64,000 bases of DNA from Pseudomonas putida. GTDB taxonomy: Bacteria > Pseudomonadota > Gammaproteobacteria > Pseudomonadales > Pseudomonadaceae. Positions 57,418 to 64,000 of the stretch are shown here, in pieces. Where the stretch lies: the NCBI RefSeq assembly GCF_002741075.1, contig NZ_CP016634.1, forward strand, positions 4,516,501-4,580,500. Reading direction: 5' to 3'. Both the position numbers and the translations under genes were made by a program. The notes beneath the pieces were generated by a model. The model had not been told where the DNA came from. It did not search any database and saw nothing but the letters and a program-made list of their open reading frames with translations. The stretch's first letter is position 1; each line of letters opens with the position of its first letter.

Positions 57418-57959
57418 TAGAGTTTGATGAAGTGTTCGCGGTAGTGACGCAATTCGGCGATCGACTCGCGAATATCGTCCAGCGCGAGGTGGGTCCCACC
57501 CTTCTTGAAGCTGTCACGCACCTGCGGGGCCCAGCGTGCGGCCAGTTCCTTGAGGGTGGAGACGTCCAGATTGCGATAGTGGAAGAACCCTTCGAGCTTG
57601 GGCATATGGCGATAAAGGAAACGGCGATCCTGGCAGATGCTGTTGCCGCAGATCGGCGACTTGCCCTTGGGCACCCACTGCTCGAGGAAGGCCAGGGTCT
57701 GCGCCTGGGCCTCTGCCATGTCGATGCGGCTCTCGCGCACACGCTGGGTCAGGCCGGAAGCACCATGAGTACGGGTGTTCCAGTCGTCCATACGTGCCAG
57801 CACTTCATCGCTGTGGTGGATGGCGATCACCGGACCTTCGGCCAGCGTGTTGAGCTCACTGTCGGTGACAATGGTCGCCATCTCGATGATGACGTCGTTG
57901 TCCGGATCCAGACCGGTCATTTCAAGATCGATCCAGATCAGGTTCTGTGCGTTTTGCAT
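57417..57959 (-). CDS. orn: Oligoribonuclease
   Basis: 180 residues, DEDDh exonuclease: [15 protein letters not shown] (Exo I), [27 protein letters not shown] (Exo II) and [16 protein letters not shown] (Exo III). It degrades 2-5-nt RNAs, including pGpG from c-di-GMP breakdown, and is essential in many gammaproteobacteria. Start ATG 57959 ([16 protein letters not shown]). The reading frame is open far upstream, but that is not coding. Confidence 0.97.
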   Translation of the reverse strand: MQNAQNLIWIDLEMTGLDPDNDVIIEMATIVTDSELNTLAEGPVIAIHHSDEVLARMDDWNTRTHGASGLTQRVRESRIDMAEAQAQTLAFLEQWVPKGKSPICGNSICQDRRFLYRHMPKLEGFFHYRNLDVSTLKELAARWAPQVRDSFKKGGTHLALDDIRESIAELRHYREHFIKL

Positions 57960-58012
57960 GAAGGGGCTCCTCGAATAGGCCGTCATTTTAGCCCACACGA
58001 GCCCCCAGGCGG

Positions 58013-59239
58013 TTAATTCTGCTCGGCACCGGACGAATTCACCGGTGCCTTCAGGCTCAACCCCAGCAATACCACGACCCAAGGCATCAGCCACATGGCA
58101 CGCGTGCGCTCCCACAGGCTGAAGACATCGAACTGCATGGCGACGCTGGCGAAAACCCAAAGCAGCAGCACCGAAAGGCCCAACTGGGTATGACGGGTGC
58201 GCCAGGCATGCACACCCAGCGTGACCCAGAGCCAGCACCAGACCAGCAAAGCAGGCACGCCATACTGCATCGCTGTATGCATCAGGAAGTTGTGAACGTC
58301 CATGTCGGTCGGACGGCCCCATAGATGAAGCTCATAGTTCCCGCCATAGCCAAGACCGATCCAAAAATGATCCTGCAGGATCGGCCAGGCACTCTGCAGC
58401 AACTCGAAGCGCCCCGAATCCCCACGCGCCAGCAAGGTCGGCTCGAGCCAGGCCAGCATCGCACCTGCGGCCAGGACCAACAATGCAATCCACCGGCCAC
58501 GGCGGCCAGCCAGTAAAACCATGTAGAACAGCGCCACGACCATCAGACCCAGCAGTGTTCCTCGGCTCGCGCAGAACCCAATGTAGACCAGTGGCGGGAT
58601 CTGAAGCAGCAGCCAGCCCATGCGCCAGGATCGTGCTGCCGGAAGCAAGGGCAACGCCAGCAACATCAGGAAACCGGTGGCATACGCCGCGGCATTGGGG
58701 TTGTCGAGAAATCCACCAAACCCGCTCATGCGCCCGAATACCGGCTTCAGCCACAGCAAGGCAGCGATGCTGTACAGGCTGTTAAGCACCCCCAGCACCA
58801 TCATGGTGCCCCGCAGGCGCTGCTCACTCATCCGCGCCCACAACACCCAGCCGCAGACCAGCAGACAGAACAGCAGCAAGCGCTTGAGACGGGACAGCTG
58901 TTCGCCCGCCTCGCCGTTCCAGAACAACGAAAGGCCAGCCCAAACCAGCAGCACCAGGAACAGCCGCGCCTCGATCCTTTCGCGCAACAATTGCTTGAGA
59001 CTTGCCGGGCGGCTGATGACCAGCCACAAGGCCGGCAGGTAGACGAACAGCACCAGCAGCGTGTGGTAGAGCTTCATGGTGGGGGTCAGGAACACGCCAC
59101 CGATGCTCCAGAACACGCCAATCCCAAGCATTATCTCGGCAACCCTGGCAGCTCGCCCCTCGCCCACACGAACCGGCGGCCGCCAAACGTTCCAAGCCTG
59201 CAGCAAATTTTGTTTTGTAGAGAACATCTGATCACTCAC
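58013..59239 (-). CDS. O-antigen ligase/polymerase-family (Wzy_C) membrane protein
   Basis: 408 residues with about 11 helices. The large periplasmic loop contains [18 protein letters not shown] and [14 protein letters not shown], the H-N-x-x-L of Wzy_C/WaaL proteins. It probably joins O-antigen or another glycan to lipid A core, or polymerises it. It overlaps the glycosyltransferase by 8 nt. Confidence 0.85.
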   Translation of the reverse strand: MSDQMFSTKQNLLQAWNVWRPPVRVGEGRAARVAEIMLGIGVFWSIGGVFLTPTMKLYHTLLVLFVYLPALWLVISRPASLKQLLRERIEARLFLVLLVWAGLSLFWNGEAGEQLSRLKRLLLFCLLVCGWVLWARMSEQRLRGTMMVLGVLNSLYSIAALLWLKPVFGRMSGFGGFLDNPNAAAYATGFLMLLALPLLPAARSWRMGWLLLQIPPLVYIGFCASRGTLLGLMVVALFYMVLLAGRRGRWIALLVLAAGAMLAWLEPTLLARGDSGRFELLQSAWPILQDHFWIGLGYGGNYELHLWGRPTDMDVHNFLMHTAMQYGVPALLVWCWLWVTLGVHAWRTRHTQLGLSVLLLWVFASVAMQFDVFSLWERTRAMWLMPWVVVLLGLSLKAPVNSSGAEQN

Positions 59240-60137
59240 GGAACTTGAACACCAACTGGCGAATGCGTCGCCAGGTCACACGATTCCAGCGCCACGGTGG
59301 AATTTTCATCAACAGCCCAAGCGCATAGCCTTTTTGCGATACCACCGAGTGCTTGAGCGCCTTGTTCATCACACAGGTCAACCCTGGCAGGTAGCCGGGG
59401 TGGTCTTGGTAAGGAGCAATTGCCATCAGGTCATAGTCGAGCTGACGCTTGTAGGCTGTCGTCGACATGTTGCCGGGGTGCTTGCGATACAACGTCACCA
59501 GGTCAGGCAGAATATCCACGCGATAACCCAGATAGGCGATCTTCAGGGTCATCTGGAAGTCCTGGATACGAATCTGCGGGTCGTACCCGCCGACGCGGTC
59601 AATGGCCTCGCGTCGGTACATGGCCACCGGCGCCCCCACCGCACGGGCAGTGGCCAGTAACTCGGCAAAACTGAATGCGCGTATCGGCTTGCACTTTTCA
59701 GCCTTCAGGCGTCGACCGTTGGCGTCTACATACACCACCCCCGCCCCGACGCACCCAACCTCGGGATGTTGCTCGAGGTAGGCGACCTGCAGCGTCAGAC
59801 GGCCCTGCAACATGACGTCGTCGGAGTCCGGCGTAGCGATATATTGACCACGGGCATACTTGAGCGCTGTATTGAGCGCGGCGCTCACGCCTTGGTTCTG
59901 CTGACGGTAGAACTGGAAGCCATAGCGCTCGCGCAAGGCCTCGATCCGCTGCGCGCTACCGTCCTGTGAACCATCGTCTACTACGATGAGTTCGAAATTC
60001 GGGTAATCCTGCTCAAGGATGCTCAGCAAAGCTTCCTCGATGTACTGCTCGCGGTTGTAGCAAGGCACGAGCACGGAGACCAAGGGCGCGTCCACGCCAC
60101 CGTCGGCATCAGGCCCCCATGATGGACGAATGCTCAA
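59232..60137 (-). CDS. Glycosyltransferase family 2
   Basis: 301 residues. GT-A fold: VSVLVPCYNREQYIEEALLS, FELIVVDDGSQDGS and IATPDSDDVMLQGR (DxD metal site). It adds a sugar to a surface glycan; donor and acceptor are unknown. I take the TTG at 60137, which has GGAGG 8 nt upstream and overlaps the stop of the small gene before it (TTGA). An in-frame TTG at 60152 is the alternative. Operon with the ligase-like gene. Confidence 0.88.
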   Translation of the reverse strand: MSIRPSWGPDADGGVDAPLVSVLVPCYNREQYIEEALLSILEQDYPNFELIVVDDGSQDGSAQRIEALRERYGFQFYRQQNQGVSAALNTALKYARGQYIATPDSDDVMLQGRLTLQVAYLEQHPEVGCVGAGVVYVDANGRRLKAEKCKPIRAFSFAELLATARAVGAPVAMYRREAIDRVGGYDPQIRIQDFQMTLKIAYLGYRVDILPDLVTLYRKHPGNMSTTAYKRQLDYDLMAIAPYQDHPGYLPGLTCVMNKALKHSVVSQKGYALGLLMKIPPWRWNRVTWRRIRQLVFKFRE

Positions 60138-60283
60138 GCGCCCGACCTCCAAAGCAATACCTCCGATCCGAGGCCAGCCACCCGACTCAAGAAATGTTGC
60201 GACAGAATACGATCACGCATGCCCTTGAGCATGTAGCGCAACGCTGGACTATCACCGTGGAAAACTCTAATCAGCATGTCCAT
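60134..60283 (-). CDS. Small ORF coupled to the glycosyltransferase, 49 residues
   Basis: The frame reads MDMLIRVFHGDSPALRYMLK then GMRDRILSQHFLSRVAGLGS and EVLLWRSGA; its TGA overlaps the glycosyltransferase TTG. It has basic, helical character and looks like protein-coding sequence, perhaps the C-terminus of a lost surface-polysaccharide gene. No ribosome site is obvious. I do not recognise the family. Confidence 0.45.
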   Translation of the reverse strand: MDMLIRVFHGDSPALRYMLKGMRDRILSQHFLSRVAGLGSEVLLWRSGA

Positions 60284-60636
60284 CAGGCACTATTTTGCGG
60301 CCTTCCCCCGCTCCTTGGTTATTGCGTGGCAGGCCATCACTTGAAAATCCTGCGTGTCGAGTCTGCAGAGCGGCAAGATGCCAGCTCCTGATGCAGGGCG
60401 GCATCGTCGCACAATGGCAAATGGATGCCTAGGGAAACTCCGCGGCCGTCAGACGCCTACCGCAGGGTGGGTGTTTCCCTGACTTTTTCACACTTTATAT
60501 ATATGTAGCCATTTCTATAGAAATAGCAGCTTTCGCCGCGCAATTGGCAGCAAAACGGTAACCAGATAAGGCGGCGGCTCCGAGCGTGCTAAACTGCCAG
60601 CCGTTTTTCTTTCTGCACCGCCAACACGGAACCTTC
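60284..60636. other. Divergent region upstream of rsgA
   Basis: No gene is seen. GGGAAAC and GTTTCCC at 60433-60477 could form the base of a large imperfect hairpin. An AT-rich block (TTTATATATATG, 60493-60504) follows and may contain promoter elements for one or both sides. Confidence 0.4.
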
Positions 60637-61668
60637 ATGGCCAAACGCCAGCTCAACCGTCGCCAGAACTGGCGTATCGAAAAAATTCAGGGCGAGCGCG
60701 CCGCTCGCGCCGCCAAACGTGAGCAGCATGCCCTGCAAGAATTGGAAGGGGGCGATCTGGGCCCTGAGCAGTTGGGGCTGGTGATCGCTCACTTCGGTGT
60801 GCAGGTGGAGGTCGAGGCGCAGGATGGCGAGGCCATCGGCCAGGTGTTTCGCTGCCACCTACGGGCCAACCTGCCGGCGCTGGTCACCGGCGACCGGGTG
60901 GTATGGCGAGCGGGCAACCAGGGCAACGGCGTCATCGTCGCGCAGATGCCCCGTACCGCCGAGCTGTGCCGACCGAACAACCATGGTCAGCTCAAGCCCG
61001 TGGCGGCGAATGTCGACCTGATCGTGATCGTCTTCGCCCCTGCCCCCGAACCCCAGGCCAATCTGATCGACCGCTATCTGGTCGCCGCCGAACATGCCGG
61101 CATCCGTCCGCTCTTGCTGCTGAACAAGGCCGACCTGATCGACGAGCAGAACGGCCCGACCATTGAGGCTCTGCTGGCCGTCTATCGCGACCTGGGTTAT
61201 CCCCTGCTGGAAGTCTCGGCTCATCAGGGCGAGGGCATGCAGCGCCTGCAGCAGACGCTGGACAAGCACATCAGTGTGTTCGTCGGCCAGTCCGGGGTCG
61301 GCAAATCATCGCTGGTCAACAGCCTGCTGCCGGAGGTCAGGACCCGTGTGGGCGATCTGTCCGAATGGTCTGGCCAGGGCACGCACACCACCACCACAGC
61401 CCGCCTGTACCACTTCCCCAACGGCGGTGACCTGATCGACTCGCCCGGCATTCGCGAGTTCGGCCTGGGGCATGTCAGCCGTGACGATGTCGAGGCGGGC
61501 TTCATCGAGTTTCGCGAGCTGCTCGGTCACTGCCGCTTCCGCGACTGCAAGCACGACCGAGAGCCTGGCTGCGCCTTGCTCCAGGCCTTGGATGACGGTC
61601 GTATCAAGCCACAGCGCATGAACAGCTATCGCTCGATCATCGCCAGCCTGCCGCAAGACACCTACTGA
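60637..61668 (+). CDS. rsgA: Small ribosomal subunit biogenesis GTPase RsgA
   Basis: 343 residues. OB-fold N-terminal part; circularly permuted GTPase with G4 [10 protein letters not shown] first, then P-loop [16 protein letters not shown] and G3 [12 protein letters not shown]. The zinc knuckle [15 protein letters not shown] closes it. It checks late 30S assembly. The ATG at 60637 is chosen ([12 protein letters not shown]). Confidence 0.96.
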   Translation: MAKRQLNRRQNWRIEKIQGERAARAAKREQHALQELEGGDLGPEQLGLVIAHFGVQVEVEAQDGEAIGQVFRCHLRANLPALVTGDRVVWRAGNQGNGVIVAQMPRTAELCRPNNHGQLKPVAANVDLIVIVFAPAPEPQANLIDRYLVAAEHAGIRPLLLLNKADLIDEQNGPTIEALLAVYRDLGYPLLEVSAHQGEGMQRLQQTLDKHISVFVGQSGVGKSSLVNSLLPEVRTRVGDLSEWSGQGTHTTTTARLYHFPNGGDLIDSPGIREFGLGHVSRDDVEAGFIEFRELLGHCRFRDCKHDREPGCALLQALDDGRIKPQRMNSYRSIIASLPQDTY

Positions 61669-61684
61669 GCCACACCCCTCCATG

Positions 61685-61728
61685 ACAAAAAGGCCGCTCC
61701 TGCAGTGATTGCAGGAGCGGCCTTTTGT
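61685..61728. terminator. Bidirectional terminator between rsgA and motB
   Basis: A perfect stem of about 19 bp (core AGGCCGCTCCTGCA/TGCAGGAGCGGCCT) with GTGAT loop is flanked by A-run and T-run, serving both convergent genes. Confidence 0.92.
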
Positions 61729-61748
61729 CGACTGGCCCAGCCCAGGTA

Positions 61749-62783
61749 TCACTCCTGGGTGTTGTCCATTTTCAAAACACCATCTTCGAAGATGTTCAGC
61801 TTCTGACGCAGCTCACGCGGCTGCATCGGCGCCTGGGCTGTATCGCCCTGGCCCGGGGTGGCCGGTGCGCTAGCACCTGGCGCGCCATTGGCAGGTGGCG
61901 CCTGCTCGGTGGGCGCTGGGGCATCCGGCGTGCTCTGCTCGCCTTCGATGCTGCGCTGAGCCTTCTTGGTGAGGACGATGATGTCGATGCGACGGTTGAC
62001 CGGGTTGAACGGGTCCTTACGGTCAAACAATGACGAGGAGGCGTAACCCACCACGCGTGCGACCTGCTCATCCGGATAGCCTCCGGCCACCAGCGCACGT
62101 CGGGCCGCGTTGGCGCGGTTGGCCGACAGCTCCCAGTTGCCGAACTCGCCGGTGCCGGCGTAGGGCTTGGCATCGGTGTGACCACTGATGCTGATCTTGT
62201 TCGGCACGGCCTTGATGGTGTCGGCCATGGCCAGCAGGATGTCTTCGAAGTATGGCTGCAGACGGGCGCTGCCCAGGTCGAACATCGGCCGGTTCTCGGC
62301 ATCCATGATCTGGATGCGCAGGCCGTCCTGGGTGATCTCGAACAGGATCTGGTCCTTGAACTTCTGCAGTTGCGGGTTTTCCTCGACCTTGTTCTGCAGT
62401 TCCTGCAACAGCAACTGCAGGCGCTCCTGCTCGACCTGTTCGGCCAAGGTCTCGACCTTGTCCTTGTCCAGTTGGATGCTGGTATCGGGGGTCGGCTCGG
62501 ATTTTTCTTCCGGGTTGATGGTCTTCTCCGGCGCCAGCTGTGGCGAACCGCCCAGGTCGATGACGTAGGGCGTGCCGCTCTCGGAGAAGCCTATTGGATC
62601 CTTGAAATAGCCGGCGATGGCGATCTTCTGCTCAGGCGTGGCAGTAGACAGCAGCCAGAGCACCAGAAAGAACGCCATCATCGCGGTGGCGAAGTCGGCG
62701 AAGGCGATTTTCCAGGCGCCGCCGTGGTGACCGTCGCCAAAGCGCTTGACGCGCTTGACGATGATGGGCTGATTGTTCTCCAT
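61749..62783 (-). CDS. motB: Flagellar stator protein MotB
   Basis: 344 residues. N-terminal basic segment, one membrane helix with the proton-carrying Asp in KIAFADFATAMMAFFLVLWL, plug region, and a C-terminal OmpA-like peptidoglycan-binding domain (ISGHTDAKPYAG, LSANRANAARRALV). A Pro/Ala-rich linker-like tail follows. Three nt after motA. Confidence 0.96.
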   Translation of the reverse strand: MENNQPIIVKRVKRFGDGHHGGAWKIAFADFATAMMAFFLVLWLLSTATPEQKIAIAGYFKDPIGFSESGTPYVIDLGGSPQLAPEKTINPEEKSEPTPDTSIQLDKDKVETLAEQVEQERLQLLLQELQNKVEENPQLQKFKDQILFEITQDGLRIQIMDAENRPMFDLGSARLQPYFEDILLAMADTIKAVPNKISISGHTDAKPYAGTGEFGNWELSANRANAARRALVAGGYPDEQVARVVGYASSSLFDRKDPFNPVNRRIDIIVLTKKAQRSIEGEQSTPDAPAPTEQAPPANGAPGASAPATPGQGDTAQAPMQPRELRQKLNIFEDGVLKMDNTQE

Positions 62784-62786
62784 GAC

Positions 62787-63638
62787 TTAGCGACCGCGAA
62801 CCGCTTGTTCCAGCTCGGCGAAGCTTGGACGGTGCGCCGGGTAAAGCACCTTGCGCCCGAACTCGACCGCCAGCGATGGCGGCATGCCAGAAGCCGAGGC
62901 CACCAGCGACGCCTTGATGGCCTCGTAGACGTTCAGCTCCTCCTTCGCGTCATGACGCAGGGCGTTGGCCAACGGGCCAAAGAACCCGTAGGCCGCAAGA
63001 ATACCGAAGAACGTACCCACCAGCGCCGCGCCCACGTGCAGACCGATGGATTTCTGATCGCCATCGCCCAGCGATGCCATGGTCACGACGATACCCAGAA
63101 CCGCAGCCACGATACCGAAGCCCGGCATACCATCGGCAATGCCTGTTACCGCATGGGAAGGATGTTCGAGTTCTTCCTTCATGTTCAGCAGCTCCATGTC
63201 GAACAGGCCTTCGAGTTCATGGGGCGCCATGTTGCCGGTGGACATGATGCGCAGGTAGTCGCAGATGAACGCGGTCATGCGCTCATCGCCCAGCACGGCA
63301 GGGTATTTGGCGAAAATAGGGCTGGCTGCCGGGTCTTCGATATCGCCCTCGATGGCCATCATCCCTTCGCGGCGGCTCTTGTTGAGGATCTCGTAGACCA
63401 GGCCCAGCACCTCCAGATAGAACGTGTGGGTGAAACGGGTGCCGAACATCTTCAGCGACTTCTTGATCACATGCATGGTCATGTGACCGGGGTTGGCCTG
63501 AAGGAACGCACCGAAGGCCGCACCGCCGATGATCAGCACTTCGAACGGCTGGATCAGCGCCGCGATCTTGCCGTGGGAAAGCACGTAGCCGCCGAGCACG
63601 CTCGCGAATACGACGATGATGCCGATAATTTTAGCCAT
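62787..63638 (-). CDS. motA: Flagellar stator protein MotA
   Basis: 283 residues with four membrane helices, for example IIGIIVVFASVLGGYVLSHG and ATVLGIVVTMASLGDG-type TM3. The cytoplasmic loop has the charged residues that touch FliG. It forms the ion channel with MotB. It is first in the motAB operon, behind a FliA-type promoter. Confidence 0.96.
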   Translation of the reverse strand: MAKIIGIIVVFASVLGGYVLSHGKIAALIQPFEVLIIGGAAFGAFLQANPGHMTMHVIKKSLKMFGTRFTHTFYLEVLGLVYEILNKSRREGMMAIEGDIEDPAASPIFAKYPAVLGDERMTAFICDYLRIMSTGNMAPHELEGLFDMELLNMKEELEHPSHAVTGIADGMPGFGIVAAVLGIVVTMASLGDGDQKSIGLHVGAALVGTFFGILAAYGFFGPLANALRHDAKEELNVYEAIKASLVASASGMPPSLAVEFGRKVLYPAHRPSFAELEQAVRGR

Positions 63639-63702
63639 AGGTTCAAAGCACTTGCTGTGGTGGACAGGGTCAGGGGCGGGAGCTTTAAAACTCTTCTTCT
63701 AC

Positions 63703-63729
63703 TTATCGACAGAACTGCGCCAGACTATA
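63703..63729 (-). promoter_or_regulatory. Sigma-28 (FliA) promoter of motAB
   Basis: On the minus strand TATAGTCT, 11 bp, then GTCGATAA. The consensus is TAAAGTTT-N11-GCCGATAA, so 6 of 8 and 7 of 8 positions match with exact spacing. It lies 65 nt before the motA start. Confidence 0.75.
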
Positions 63730-63768
63730 GGCACAAAATGCGAAAAGCCAGTTCGGACTGATGTCAAA

Positions 63769-64000
63769 ATGCCAATGGACGCTAAGGTACCAAGCCAGAT
63801 TCCACCTACGCTCGATGCCTGGGTAAAACTGCTCGATGGCATCCGCCTGCCAGTGCCCAAGGAGAGTCACGATAGGGTGCTGGCCGCCATCAACGATAGC
63901 CGCCGCTCCCTGCGCGACATCGCCGAATTGATGCAGGACAGCCCTGCCCTGGTGCTTTCGGTGATGCGCGAGGCGAACCATCCGGCCAACGCCAGCCAGG
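63769..64000 (+). CDS. HDOD-domain protein, N-terminal part, cut by window edge
   Basis: 77 residues seen. LDGIRLPVPKESHDRVLAAI and SLRDIAELMQDSPALVLSVM match the start of an HDOD domain, often found in signalling proteins. The ATG at 63769 is used; another lies two codons later. Divergent from motA. Confidence 0.75.
   Translation, partial: MPMDAKVPSQIPPTLDAWVKLLDGIRLPVPKESHDRVLAAINDSRRSLRDIAELMQDSPALVLSVMREANHPANASQ

Overview
The window comes from a Pseudomonas of the putida type. The right-hand part (about 26.1-64 kb) holds one conserved chromosomal block: azurin, a LOG-family gene, ygiQ, dnaB-rplI-rpsR-rpsF, rlmB-rnr, two tRNA-Leu genes, an iron(III) ABC pair, a chemoreceptor, purA-hisZ-hflC-hflK-hflX-hfq-miaA-mutL-amiB-tsaE-nnrD, queG, a TRIC-like gene, orn, two cell-surface polysaccharide genes, rsgA and motAB. 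As I remember it, this order matches P. putida KT2440, with nadE and azurin adjacent. Codon use and GC content are uniform across this block.

The left-hand part (1 to about 26.1 kb) is accessory DNA. Its right border falls inside the chromosomal ammonia-dependent nadE: only the last ~101 codons survive (26105-26410). Immediately inside the border is a complete, unrelated glutamine-dependent NAD+ synthetase (24115-25746), which probably supplies the lost function.

Within the accessory part, 1-13.3 kb is a catabolic-looking flavin cluster. It has an amidohydrolase, a COG0523 metallochaperone GTPase, a second RibBA (FMN precursor supply) and a double-unit Lrp-type regulator. Facing these is an operon of luciferase-like monooxygenase, flavin reductase, EthD-like protein and aldehyde dehydrogenase. 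The two halves are split by a 5.8-kb IS66-family element (4041-9837). It has 22-bp terminal repeats and a perfect 8-bp target duplication, and carries a SulP transporter, a universal stress protein and a Nudix hydrolase as cargo.

From 13.7 to 19.3 kb lies a patchwork of small paralogous ORFs in two rearranged modules, with an orphan MntA-like nucleotidyltransferase, a decayed tyrosine integrase, a HEPN-like protein ending in a Glu-Pro repeat, a DUF5677-like protein, a histidine phosphatase and a GNAT. From 19.7 to 24.1 kb the DNA is AT-rich. It includes a four-gene, fully overlapping operon that I read as an ABC-three-component (ABC-3C) counter-invader system, preceded by a small two-helix membrane protein. 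The membrane protein and the second gene share a short Gly/Val/Thr-rich motif. This operon and the nadE replacement are the most interesting parts of the window.
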